64,000 nt of DNA. Source: Halioxenophilus aromaticivorans (GTDB lineage: Bacteria; Pseudomonadota; Gammaproteobacteria; Pseudomonadales; Cellvibrionaceae). Each line of letters starts with the position of its first letter. The stretch's first letter is position 1. Below the pieces are notes generated by a model that saw only the letters and a program-made list of their open reading frames with translations, searched no databases and was not told the origin of the DNA. A program made the position numbers and the translations under genes. The stretch covers positions 3,968,001 to 4,032,000 of the forward strand of contig NZ_AP031496.1 of the NCBI RefSeq assembly GCF_042850945.1, read 5' to 3'. Of the stretch, positions 53,861 through 62,799 are shown piece by piece.

Positions 53861-56356
53861 TTAGAAGTTATACCTCGCGGTCACACCCCAGTATGCTTGC
53901 GCGTTACGCGTTGATCGGCTAAGTACCCGACCTTGACCCGCGTAACCAGCAGAAGCAGTCAACGTATTTGCAAAATACTCATCGGTAATATTTTTACCAA
54001 TAACCAATACCGTCCAGTTGCCTTCTTTACTCTCAAACCCAAGCGTCAAATCCAGCAAACCGTACTGCTCTTGAACCGTCAACGGGTCATAAGTTAATTG
54101 CATTTGCACATCGTCCTGCCAGGTATAACTGAGCATAGCGTATAGATCGAAAGGCAACGTATTGACCGGTATGTCGTAGCGGGAGCTAACCGAATAGGCC
54201 AACTCTGGGGTGTAGATCATGTTATTGCCAGAAACGTCTTGGGCAAACGTGCCACCACCGTTATCAATACTACACCCCTGAACGGCCGTTTGACCGGTAT
54301 AGCAAGGTTGTATCAAATCACTGAGTTCAGAATCCTGAAGCGCGATATTGGCGCCTAAGGTTAAATATTCGGTTGGGCCCCAATCGACACTCAGCTCCAA
54401 ACCCTGAGTCGTCACAGTACCCGCATTGATGGTTACCGTATTGATTGTGCCCGGTACCAATCTCGAGCTTTGTAGATCATCTACTTCCTGCCAAAACAGA
54501 GCACCATTTAATTGTACAGAACCGTCAAACCAGCGTGATTTTAAACCCAGCTCGATGGCTTGTGCGATAGAGGGATCTAACACGGCGTTGTCGACCGTGG
54601 CAGATCGTCCGATGTTAGCGCCCGCCCCGACAAAACCGCGAGACACGGATAAGTAAGTTTGCGCATCGGAGGAAAAATCCCACGTAAGACCCATTCGACC
54701 ACTCCAGTCAGCAGACGTATCTTGACGACTGAATTCGGTCGAGCTGGTCAATAAATCAAGTAACGTCAACCCACCGAACGCGGCAATCGGTGTACTTAAC
54801 GCCGGGTTATCGACATCGATAGATGAAAAGTCCTCCCCCCACGTTACCGCGCTCGACGGGACGACCACGCCACTGCCCAAATCAATAAACGGAATTTGAT
54901 AAACGGCATTCGAATAATCGATGTCCATTTCTTCCTGGGTCCAGCGCAATCCGGCGAAGGCCGATAAAGATTCGGTTAGCTGAACAGTAAGATCCCCAAA
55001 GATGGCATAGCTATCCCACGTTGCGGTGGATTGTTTAGGGTCTGCACGGAAAATGCCGTTATTAAATAACGCCGTTGGCGCACTGTTGTCGGCTATCTCT
55101 TCCATATGGCTTAGATAAATTCCGCCAATCCAATCCATATTTTCACCCGAACTTTCTAAGCGCAGCTCTTCGCTAAAATATTCAACTTCATTCGCTATCG
55201 CCTCATCCGCTGGGCGAGTACTAAAATTCGTGTTCACCAAAGACACCAATCCCAAGCCCAGTGGATTCGTCGCATTGGCCGCCGAGTTGTCAACATCGAT
55301 ACCGGAATAGCTGGCGCTGCTACGATAGGCTGTCACCGATTTTAACGTCAGCTTATCGCTCAATTCGTGAGTCAAATCCAAGCTGAGACCATAGGCTTCC
55401 ATATCGCCTTGCTGTTCAAAATCCTGGCCAGTCTTGAAGGGATCATCAATCGCCTGTTGTCCGCGCACAGGGTCGCCTGCACCAATCGCCGCTGTACGGA
55501 TAGCGCCAATTACGTCGTAACTCAACCCAGAAACCGGATCGATACCTCCGGTTGCCGCCCCCGAATTAGCAACAGACTCAACGACATCAACGTGCTGGGC
55601 TCCTTCAGACGTTTTTTGATTGCGATAATCCGCACTGAATAAAAGCTCTGTGCCCTCACTAACCCGAACGTTAAATTTAGCCAACACGCCAAACGTTTCC
55701 TCACCACCCAAATCAGGGTTATTCGGATTGACGTTGTCTATGTATTCGTCACGATCTGTATAGGTTCCCGATAAACGCATGTTAACGTGATCAGTCAGCG
55801 CCGTGTTGTACATCAATCGCGTTGTGTATTCCCCATCGCCGGTAATCGTTTGTTGTGCATAGCCATCGGTTTCGCTGGTCGGCGCCGCTCTTACGATACT
55901 GACAACGCCACCGGTCGCGTTTCGTCCGTATAAAGTCCCTTGGGGGCCGCGCAGAATTTCGATTCGCTCCACATCACCCACATCGGCCGAAAACTCGCTG
56001 ATTCTGGACAAAGGCACTCCATCCACCACCATCGAAACGCTGGGCTGAATGCCACCTTCAAACGACAAAGAGCCAACACCGCGAATAACAAAATTGTTGG
56101 AAAAGGGCATACCCCCCTTTTGGAATTGAACGGATGGCGTGGATACGGCCAGATCCTGGGCGTTGTTGATCGCGCGATTAGCCAGATCCCTGGCCTGCAC
56201 GACGTCAACAGAAATAGGAACATCCTGGACGCTTTGCACGCGCTTTTGAGCCGTCACCACAATCTCTTCAAGTTGGGCCGCATGAAGGCTGGGTATTGAT
56301 GCGGAGGCAAGGGCTAACACAATCGTATTTTTGCGAAAAGAAAGGCTTCTTCTCAT
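53861..56356 (-). CDS. TonB-dependent outer-membrane receptor
   Basis: 831 aa. The signal peptide is MRRSLSFRKNTIVLALASAS, with cleavage near SLHAAQ. A TonB-box-like LEEIVVTAQKRVQSVQDVP follows, then a plug domain (about 45-160, FVIRGVGSLSFEGGIQ and ILRGPQGTLYGRNATGGVV) and a beta barrel ending VTARYNF. GGAG lies 9 bases before the ATG. Two TRAC-N5-GTYA operators sit upstream, so its expression should follow the catabolic genes. It probably takes up the hydrophobic substrate. Confidence 0.93.
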   Translation of the reverse strand: MRRSLSFRKNTIVLALASASIPSLHAAQLEEIVVTAQKRVQSVQDVPISVDVVQARDLANRAINNAQDLAVSTPSVQFQKGGMPFSNNFVIRGVGSLSFEGGIQPSVSMVVDGVPLSRISEFSADVGDVERIEILRGPQGTLYGRNATGGVVSIVRAAPTSETDGYAQQTITGDGEYTTRLMYNTALTDHVNMRLSGTYTDRDEYIDNVNPNNPDLGGEETFGVLAKFNVRVSEGTELLFSADYRNQKTSEGAQHVDVVESVANSGAATGGIDPVSGLSYDVIGAIRTAAIGAGDPVRGQQAIDDPFKTGQDFEQQGDMEAYGLSLDLTHELSDKLTLKSVTAYRSSASYSGIDVDNSAANATNPLGLGLVSLVNTNFSTRPADEAIANEVEYFSEELRLESSGENMDWIGGIYLSHMEEIADNSAPTALFNNGIFRADPKQSTATWDSYAIFGDLTVQLTESLSAFAGLRWTQEEMDIDYSNAVYQIPFIDLGSGVVVPSSAVTWGEDFSSIDVDNPALSTPIAAFGGLTLLDLLTSSTEFSRQDTSADWSGRMGLTWDFSSDAQTYLSVSRGFVGAGANIGRSATVDNAVLDPSIAQAIELGLKSRWFDGSVQLNGALFWQEVDDLQSSRLVPGTINTVTINAGTVTTQGLELSVDWGPTEYLTLGANIALQDSELSDLIQPCYTGQTAVQGCSIDNGGGTFAQDVSGNNMIYTPELAYSVSSRYDIPVNTLPFDLYAMLSYTWQDDVQMQLTYDPLTVQEQYGLLDLTLGFESKEGNWTVLVIGKNITDEYFANTLTASAGYAGQGRVLSRSTRNAQAYWGVTARYNF

Positions 56357-56436
56357 TGCGTGAATCTCCAGAATTTTAGTTTTATTGTTATTTAGGGTGT
56401 GTATCTACTGATTCATAGCGGTATTTAAACAGTAAA

Positions 56437-56449
56437 TAACAATGTGTCA
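56437..56449. promoter_or_regulatory. TRAC-N5-GTYA operator, site 4a
   Basis: TAAC-AATGT-GTCA, about 80 bases upstream of the TonB-receptor start, followed by ATTTTT. Confidence 0.6.
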
Positions 56450-56481
56450 TTTTTACCCTTAATGCCTGACACGGATAAAAC

Positions 56482-56494
56482 TGACCACTTGTCA
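56482..56494. promoter_or_regulatory. TRAC-N5-GTYA operator, site 4b
   Basis: TGAC-CACTT-GTCA, 45 bases from site 4a, start to start, and again followed by TTTTT. It serves the TonB receptor. Confidence 0.6.
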
Positions 56495-57231
56495 TTTTTA
56501 TAGTTTTACCGCAACCAAAATCCAATAGCAAGAAAAAATGACTCTTCAACAGTTTTTGTAATAACAAGTTCGCATTAAAGCTATTATTAATCATAAATAT
56601 GCATTTATTACTGACTTTTAAAAAAGGACGATACGTTATTTATTTCCAAACAGCCTAAGACAAACCCAAAATCAACAACTAAAATACCGTATTTTTTAGA
56701 AAGGTATATGAATAAGATTATTAACTAACATATTAATAGTTTTTAATTAAATCCCACTGGCTATCACTCGAAAGATAACGCCGGCTGCGTATCAACCGCG
56801 ATCAGCACCCCCGTGTGGGCACACAGTTACGGCAAGAGAACAGATGTGCATCCGAAGCACATTGGTTTGCCCCGGTCAAAATGGGGTAACGTATCCTACC
56901 CGCGATCTTCTACCGTAATTCTGCCTAGCCGGTTTTGGGGGTTCAGCAAACAGACCGATCCGAAACGGACGGTTGGTATTCGAGCGCCGATCTCCCTTAG
57001 CGATGAATTAATACCTGAGAAAAGAAGCGTACAAATCGAACGATCCGAGCCCAGGTAATTACGCACCCTTGTCGGCCTGGCGAACGACCGGACTCAATTT
57101 AGGGCTACCCTGCTGTGGGCCTAGCGCCTGTGCATCCCGCCGCCGACCATTGGAACAGGAGACGATCCCCGCCCCTCCAGACCACCCCCTCCGACCGCAA
57201 AGACTCCAACTGCCAAGAACTGACTTGCTAG

Positions 57232-57254
57232 AAAAATAACATAGTGTTATTTTT
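57232..57254. promoter_or_regulatory. TRAC-N5-GTYA operator, site 5a, extended palindrome
   Basis: AAAAATAACA-TAG-TGTTATTTTT is a perfect 10-bp inverted repeat, and the operator core TAACATAGTGTTA is at 57237-57249. It lies about 130 bases upstream of the crotonase start. It is the most symmetrical member of the set. Confidence 0.75.
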
Positions 57255-57260
57255 GTTAAC

Positions 57261-57273
57261 TAACACTTGGTCA
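57261..57273. promoter_or_regulatory. TRAC-N5-GTYA operator, site 5b
   Basis: TAAC-ACTTG-GTCA, 24 bases after site 5a, start to start. This is a tandem arrangement upstream of the crotonase. Confidence 0.6.
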
Positions 57274-57379
57274 GTTAAATACCAAGCCGCGCCACGATTG
57301 CTCGGCAAACTACCGACCGCACAATAACAATGATCCGCTACCCCAGCCGAAAACTCTTACCCTCGAGGCCTTTCCCACT

Positions 57380-58180
57380 ATGGAATACAACGACATTAGC
57401 TACGAAAAAACCGGTAACATTCTGCGTATTTGTCATAACCGACCCGACAAAAGCAACGCCCAGTCAACACGACTACTCGCTGAACTGGACGACGCCCTGG
57501 AGCACGCCAAAAACGACGACGATGTTCGGGTATTAATTTTGGGGGGCACAGGCAAGCATTTTTCAGCCGGCCACGACCTGGTCGACGGCCTGAAATTACG
57601 GGGAGACTATACTGTTGAACAGCACTGGCAGTGGGAACAAGAACACTTTCTGGGTAACGCCATGCGCATTTGGGATTTTCCCAAACCTACCATTGCCGAG
57701 GTTAGCGGTGCCTGTATTGCTGCGGGCTTTATGGTGGCCAATTCGTGCGATTTGATGGTTGCCAGTGAAGACGCCTATTTTTCAGACCCAGTCCTGCACT
57801 CCATGGGCGCGGCCTCGGTAGAAGCACTAGTGCACCCTTGGGTGCTCGGCCTAAGAAAGGCCAAAGAATTACTGTATACCGGCGGTCGAATAAGTGCACA
57901 AGAAGGCAAAGAATGGGGCATGATTAACCACGTAGTCCCGCGCGAGGAACTGGAAACCTTCACGATGAAGCTGGCCCAACAGATCGCCAAAGCACCGCCC
58001 AACGCCATGCGCATGCTTAAACGCTCTCTCAATCGTACTGCGGACATTCAAGGTTATCGCAACGCGATTAATGCCCACTTCGATACGCACACTGTCAGCT
58101 CGTCTACCAAAGAGTTTTGGGACATCGTCAATAAAGGCGCCGCCCACATGGTTGAAGGCGGCAAAAAATCGAGCTCCTAG
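57380..58180 (+). CDS. Enoyl-CoA hydratase/isomerase (crotonase)
   Basis: 266 aa from the ATG at 57380 (a GAGG sits 10 bases upstream). Oxyanion loops are GGTGKHFSAGHDLVDG and VSGACIAAGFMVANSCDL. The residues facing the substrate in DPVLHSMGAASVEALVHPW do not show a clear pair of catalytic glutamates, so the reaction (hydratase, isomerase or hydrolase) is uncertain. It is preceded by two operators and convergent with the CoA ligase. Confidence 0.88.
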   Translation: MEYNDISYEKTGNILRICHNRPDKSNAQSTRLLAELDDALEHAKNDDDVRVLILGGTGKHFSAGHDLVDGLKLRGDYTVEQHWQWEQEHFLGNAMRIWDFPKPTIAEVSGACIAAGFMVANSCDLMVASEDAYFSDPVLHSMGAASVEALVHPWVLGLRKAKELLYTGGRISAQEGKEWGMINHVVPREELETFTMKLAQQIAKAPPNAMRMLKRSLNRTADIQGYRNAINAHFDTHTVSSSTKEFWDIVNKGAAHMVEGGKKSSS

Positions 58181-58276
58181 CGCTCCCTACTTAATGGCGT
58201 AACCGAGCTGCCCTACCCAATTGTTAGGCAGCCGGCCTGCTCACTATTTTCATCCACGTTAAGCGCCGCCAAAGGA

Positions 58277-59767
58277 TTAGCGCTTGACGCGTATTTGCTG
58301 TTTAAGCTCAACGGTATGCAACTTTAAGCTGGATGTTCTGGGTATCGCCTCCAGCCAGAAAAAATCAACCGGTATTTGCTGCGCGTTAAGATAACGCCGA
58401 CAGAACGCTTTCATCGCGACCGCATCCGGTTTTATCGCCCCCTGAGCCAATACTAATGCCGCCACAGGAACCTCACCCAATCGTTCGTCTGCCACCCCGA
58501 CAACGCCGGCGTCGGCGATTGCCGGATGAGCCCGCAAGGTTTCGGCTATGGCTTCAGGAGCCAGTTTGAAACCGCCCCGAAAGATCGTGTCGTCATCCCG
58601 CCCAACAAACCACATGAACCCCTGATCATCCAGACGCGCCAAGTCAGAGGTGCGCACCCAATCTGGGCCAACTCGATCAGCGTTAACCTCTAAAATACCC
58701 GTCCGATTCGGCCCTAGAATCTCACCACTGTCGCGATCGATTACACGTAATGAAACACCGGGTAAAGGGCGCCCACAACTGCCTCGTTTGCTGTCGCCAA
58801 ATCGTTCCAAATCGGCCGAGGTCCACGTCGTGACTACGCCACAAAATTCACTGGCGCCGTAACTTAAATTAACGGGGATGCCCAAAGTGTCGACGAAATA
58901 ATCGTGCACTTTACGATCCAACGGCGCCGCTCCGGTGCGTACCACGTTAATCCCAGCTAAAGTCTCCCGATCGACACCACGCTGCATTAGCATACTCATG
59001 GCAGCCGGAGGAATGTCCGCGGTTGAAGGTTGATAACGGCGCACAAACTCAAGCCAAATATCGACGTCGAATTTTTCCATTAAGGCTATTGGGTTACCCA
59101 TTAAGGCAGGGGGAGTAACGGCGTATATGCCGCTAATGTTTGCCAATGGCAACGCAATAATCAGCGCAGATTGTGCTCCATCACCTTGCATATTGCGGAT
59201 ACTGGCCACTGCCGCTTGAGCGCTGGCCTGTAAATTTTCTAACGACAAGCGAATCCGTTTTGGGGTTCCCGTGGTGCCACTGCTCAGAGTTTCCACCGCC
59301 ACACCCGGTAAAACAGGACGTTGACTCAAGGACGCAACGGTGTGCGAAAGGTCAACAATAGAAACACCGGCCTCGCTGATACCGATCGCTTGAGTGCCTA
59401 CCTCTCGAGCGGCCGCCAATGTGTGCTCGTTCCAGTCTTGCGTGTCCGCGATGACCACCGGTAACCGTAACTGACGAATATCAGCGGCGATTTTTTCCGG
59501 TGATTGATAACCGTAAACCATTGCTGGCACACGTTGATGAGCCAGCAATCCCCACAGACACGCCACGTGGTGCGCGCGCGTATGCGCCACAAACCCCACC
59601 CGCTCGGCTACCAGCGTTCCCAATTGTTCCAGGCAATGCCCAAGCTGCTCGTTAAACTCTTGGACGAATTGCCAAGTATAAATCCGACCGGCAAAGTCAA
59701 TTGCCATATCACCGCACGGCCGACTCATCGTCCGCTGTAATTGGGCCACCAGGGCGGTTCGTGACAT
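58277..59767 (-). CDS. Acyl-CoA synthetase/AMP-dependent ligase
   Basis: 496 aa. It has the P-loop-like VETLSSGTTGTPKRIRLS, the acyl-adenylate motif SYGASEFCGVVTTW, WFVGRDDDTIFRGGFKLAPEAI, and the C-terminal catalytic-lysine region IPRTSSLKLHTVEL. It activates a carboxylic acid to its CoA thioester via AMP, the entry step of side-chain beta-oxidation. It is placed between the crotonase and MaoC genes and is divergent from the MaoC-like gene at 60107. Confidence 0.92.
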   Translation of the reverse strand: MSRTALVAQLQRTMSRPCGDMAIDFAGRIYTWQFVQEFNEQLGHCLEQLGTLVAERVGFVAHTRAHHVACLWGLLAHQRVPAMVYGYQSPEKIAADIRQLRLPVVIADTQDWNEHTLAAAREVGTQAIGISEAGVSIVDLSHTVASLSQRPVLPGVAVETLSSGTTGTPKRIRLSLENLQASAQAAVASIRNMQGDGAQSALIIALPLANISGIYAVTPPALMGNPIALMEKFDVDIWLEFVRRYQPSTADIPPAAMSMLMQRGVDRETLAGINVVRTGAAPLDRKVHDYFVDTLGIPVNLSYGASEFCGVVTTWTSADLERFGDSKRGSCGRPLPGVSLRVIDRDSGEILGPNRTGILEVNADRVGPDWVRTSDLARLDDQGFMWFVGRDDDTIFRGGFKLAPEAIAETLRAHPAIADAGVVGVADERLGEVPVAALVLAQGAIKPDAVAMKAFCRRYLNAQQIPVDFFWLEAIPRTSSLKLHTVELKQQIRVKR

Positions 59768-60106
59768 AAGCCACTCCTATACCTGTCTATCCACTATTGT
59801 TATCGATGTGCTTAAACACGCTCGCCGACCATGCTACCACACACTAACTAAATATTTGTTAGCTATGGAGGGGAGTGGCCGGCGACTCGGCCCATAGCAC
59901 ACCCCTTTGCCATTATATTAACAATTATTAGGCCGACATACCGAGAACCTAAAAAACTGACATTTTATTGTTTATTGTGGCAAACCGGGTAACAAAGCGC
60001 TACCATAACTGACATATAGTTATTTATAGGCGATATACCTAAAACGTATCTCTCCTGCGATTTAGCTCAACTCTAGCCTGCGCGAATACGGGAACCATTG
60101 AAATTT
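59768..60106. promoter_or_regulatory. Divergent promoter region between CoA ligase and MaoC-like gene
   Basis: 339 bp. It contains CTAAC...GTTAG (59844-59862), a looser inverted pair with a 9-base spacer, and operator site 6 (60010-60022). An AT-rich core is centred near 59950. No gene was seen. Confidence 0.5.
60010..60022. promoter_or_regulatory. TRAC-N5-GTYA operator, site 6
   Basis: TGAC-ATATA-GTTA, followed by TTTAT. About 85 bases upstream of the MaoC-like gene. Confidence 0.6.
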
Positions 60107-60994
60107 ATGACTACGAAAACCACCGCTGCTGCGCCTTACAAACTCGATTATAAAACCGTTAAGAACTGGCAATTTGACCCACTCATAAGCCGCTACACAC
60201 AGGCCGATGTCATCACCTATGCAAAAGGTATTGGGGTAGGAATGGCAGGCCCCCTACAAGCCGAGGAATCAAAATACCTACTTGCAGGTGACCACCTGTC
60301 GGTATTGCCCACGATGGCGGTGGTAATGAATCAGGGCGAAATGTGGACACAAGATCCGCGCACGGGAATCGATTGGACTAAAACCGTGCACGTTGAAGAA
60401 TCGATTACCCTCGAACGCCCCATACCAAGCACTGGCGAGTTGACGGCAACCTTTGGCGTTGATGAGATCTACGATAAAGGCGAGGGCAAAGGCGCTTTAA
60501 TGTACGAACACCGCAAGCTACACGACAGCAACGGCCTAGTTGCAACGGTCAATATTGCCACCTATTTACGCGGCAACGGCGGCTTTGGCGGGCAATCCAC
60601 AGGAGGCCCAAAACCCACCCCCGTACCAAACGATCGTCCGGCGGATGCGGTCATCAAGCTTTCAACGCCGACCAGCGAAAACACAACCTATCAATTAGGG
60701 CCGGAATTCGTTGAAGCCGTAAAAACAGAATTATTAACGTCAAGTGCCCCCATGTTGCGTGGCGTTTGCTCGTTTGGTATCGCTGGCCGAGCCGTGTTAA
60801 AACTGACTTGCGACAATCAACCAGCGCGCCTTCGACACTTAGGCTTGCGCTACGTTGCGCCGGTATTTTGTGATGAAACTCTGGAAACAGAAGTGTGGTT
60901 TATCGGCCCAGGCAAAGCCGCCTTTCGCATCAGTTGCCTAGAGCGAGAGTGCTTAGTAATGACCAACGGTTTAGCGGAATTCGATTTACAATAG
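60107..60994 (+). CDS. MaoC-like double-hotdog protein lacking the hydratase catalytic motif
   Basis: 295 aa from the ATG at 60107; a TTG at 60098 adds three residues. It aligns with the functional MaoC protein at 61077 (DKGEGKGALMYEHRKLHD and NGGFGGQSTGGPKPTPVP versus their equivalents). In place of the RLNGDMNPLHAD hydratase motif it reads TYQLGPEFVEAVKTELLTSS, so the catalytic aspartate and histidine are absent. It may be the non-catalytic partner of a heteromeric hydratase, as ChsH1/ChsH2 pair up in steroid degradation. It is preceded by an operator. Confidence 0.85.
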   Translation: MTTKTTAAAPYKLDYKTVKNWQFDPLISRYTQADVITYAKGIGVGMAGPLQAEESKYLLAGDHLSVLPTMAVVMNQGEMWTQDPRTGIDWTKTVHVEESITLERPIPSTGELTATFGVDEIYDKGEGKGALMYEHRKLHDSNGLVATVNIATYLRGNGGFGGQSTGGPKPTPVPNDRPADAVIKLSTPTSENTTYQLGPEFVEAVKTELLTSSAPMLRGVCSFGIAGRAVLKLTCDNQPARLRHLGLRYVAPVFCDETLETEVWFIGPGKAAFRISCLERECLVMTNGLAEFDLQ

Positions 60995-61076
60995 CCCACG
61001 TTTACCCGTCATAATAAAGTTAATAGACACTTGACCAGCCAAGAATTGGATGGGTACCGGATTATAGTGCGACCCA

Positions 61077-61934
61077 TTAAATAAGCGATGCCCGACCGTT
61101 ATCGATTACCGTAACCTTACGATCTGGCACGCTAACCCTAAACGATACGTCGCCGCCATCCACCCAGGCTTCAGTACGCAATGTTTCACCGGGAAAACAA
61201 GGGCGAGTAAACCGCACATCCAACTCAGTTATTTTTTGAGGGTCGCCGTCGCAAACTGTTTTGGTTAGCGCTGCGGCCGCCACCCCCATGGTCGCCAACC
61301 CCTGTAAAATAGGCCGCTCAAAACCCGCCTGCTGTGCAATTTTTGGATCAGCATGCAACGGGTTCATATCGCCATTTAAACGATATAACAGCGCGGTTTG
61401 TGGCATCAATTTACAATCCCATGAAACATCGGCGTTGCGCTCGGGAACAACATGCGGCTTAGGCGCTGACCCACCCGAGCCCCCCATTCCGCCATCCCCA
61501 CGACAAAAAAGTGTTTGCTCCATCGTGACGAGCTTTTCATTCGTCTGAGCATCAAATAAACACCGCTCAAAATACACCAGAGCGCCTTTGCCCTCACCCT
61601 TATCAATCACATCTCGTACCTTACCACGGCCGACAATATCGCCCTCAATAGGCAGCGTTTTATGCAGTTTAATAAATTGTCCGCCGTGAACAATTTTAAC
61701 GAAATCCAAGCCACTTTTTTGCTCACGCGGCCAAAACCCAGGGTGAGCTAAGACCACGGGTAACGTCGGCAAAGCTTTAAGGTCTTTTTCATAAACCATC
61801 GTTAAGTCGGTTTCGTTTAAGGGATCGGCTCCCAAACCCAAGCTGAGCGCGTAAAGCATTGTGTCTTTTGCACAGTAGCTACTGCGAACATCTGGAATGT
61901 TTAACTGCATTAATTCTGTATAGGTTGTCGCCAT
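61077..61934 (-). CDS. MaoC-family (R)-specific enoyl-CoA hydratase, double hotdog
   Basis: 285 aa from the ATG at 61934 (a TTG at 61946 adds four residues). The hydratase-2 motif is intact, LLYRLNGDMNPLHADP, with catalytic D189 and H194. The N-terminal hotdog (about 1-150) is followed by the C-terminal catalytic hotdog. It hydrates a trans-2-enoyl-CoA, plausibly a bulky side chain. It is convergent with the MaoC-like gene at 60107 and upstream of nothing on its strand; the crotonase at 61989 precedes it by 54 bases on the same strand. Confidence 0.92.
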   Translation of the reverse strand: MATTYTELMQLNIPDVRSSYCAKDTMLYALSLGLGADPLNETDLTMVYEKDLKALPTLPVVLAHPGFWPREQKSGLDFVKIVHGGQFIKLHKTLPIEGDIVGRGKVRDVIDKGEGKGALVYFERCLFDAQTNEKLVTMEQTLFCRGDGGMGGSGGSAPKPHVVPERNADVSWDCKLMPQTALLYRLNGDMNPLHADPKIAQQAGFERPILQGLATMGVAAAALTKTVCDGDPQKITELDVRFTRPCFPGETLRTEAWVDGGDVSFRVSVPDRKVTVIDNGRASLI

Positions 61935-61988
61935 ATTGACTGCCAATTACCGATCATTAAGTAAGATGCCAAAAACACACAGTAAAGC

Positions 61989-62765
61989 TTATTTACCGTT
62001 AAAGTGCGACGCTCTTTTTTCGCGGAAGGCCGCCACCCCATCCTCGTGGTCTTGCGTCAAATACAGGGCAGGTTGGTGATCAACTTCTGCGCGCAAGACC
62101 GCCTCTAAAGTCGCTTCCCCTTTAGCGTAGACGGCCTTGACTAGCGCCACCGGAATCGGTGCCGAACCACTCCATTGTTCGGCCGTAACGAAGGCATTGT
62201 GTTTTGCACAGCCCACATCGGTAAGCGCATCGATCATACCCAAATCCTGGGCTTCGTCAGATTGAACAGCGCGCGCCGTGAAAAAGAGTTGTTTGGCTTT
62301 AGCGACACCAATGCGTTGCGGTAAACTCCACATCAAACCCATATCGGGTATCAGCCCCACTTTATTGAATACCGCGCAAAAGCGGGAAGACTGACTCGCA
62401 ACGACCCAATCACACGCCATCGCCAGAGACAACCCAAGACCGTAAGCGATGCCTTCTACAGCGCAAATTGTGGGCTTCGGTCCGGCGCTGAGCAGACGAA
62501 TGATCCGGTGAGCCCGCTCTATACGCAGGCGCGAGCCCAACAACGGTCGGTCTGCTTGCATCTCGGACACATCCCCTCCAGCACAAAAGTGATCACCTGC
62601 CCCGGCCAGCACTATCGCCCGACAGCGAACATCGGCGTGCGCCGTTTCAAGAGCGGCTATCATGTCGATCACCATTTGTGTCGAAAGGGCATTGCGGCTT
62701 TTAGGATTATCCAACGTCAAACAGGTTATCCCGTTGTACGACGTCACTGAAATGGCACCAGCCAT
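61989..62765 (-). CDS. Enoyl-CoA hydratase/isomerase (crotonase)
   Basis: 258 aa. Oxyanion motifs are LAGAGDHFCAGGDVSEM and VEGIAYGLGLSLAMACDWV, and the catalytic region FNKVGLIPDMGLMWSLPQRIG fits an isomerase/hydratase with one acidic residue. It precedes the MaoC gene on the same strand (54 bases) and follows the alpha/beta hydrolase by 31 bases, so these form one unit. An operator copy lies just upstream (62787). Confidence 0.9.
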   Translation of the reverse strand: MAGAISVTSYNGITCLTLDNPKSRNALSTQMVIDMIAALETAHADVRCRAIVLAGAGDHFCAGGDVSEMQADRPLLGSRLRIERAHRIIRLLSAGPKPTICAVEGIAYGLGLSLAMACDWVVASQSSRFCAVFNKVGLIPDMGLMWSLPQRIGVAKAKQLFFTARAVQSDEAQDLGMIDALTDVGCAKHNAFVTAEQWSGSAPIPVALVKAVYAKGEATLEAVLRAEVDHQPALYLTQDHEDGVAAFREKRASHFNGK

Positions 62766-62786
62766 ACGATTTCCTCAATATTTATT

Positions 62787-62799
62787 TAACAGCCTGTCA
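62787..62799. promoter_or_regulatory. TRAC-N5-GTYA operator, site 7
   Basis: TAAC-AGCCT-GTCA overlaps the hydrolase stop and lies 22 bases upstream of the crotonase start at 62765. Its position at a gene junction makes it the weakest member of the set. Confidence 0.4.

Larger units (their letters stand above)
56357..57379. promoter_or_regulatory. 1-kb divergent promoter region between TonB receptor and crotonase
   Basis: It holds four operator copies (56437-56449, 56482-56494, 57237-57249, 57261-57273). The middle (about 56600-56760) is strongly AT-rich. An 81-codon frame at 56813-57058 looks random and is not called. No RNA gene was seen. Confidence 0.55.

Noticed and set aside
56813..57058. 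An 81-codon frame on the plus strand in the large promoter gap
   Set aside because: No ribosome site, no recognisable motif and an atypical composition; it lies in a regulatory region.
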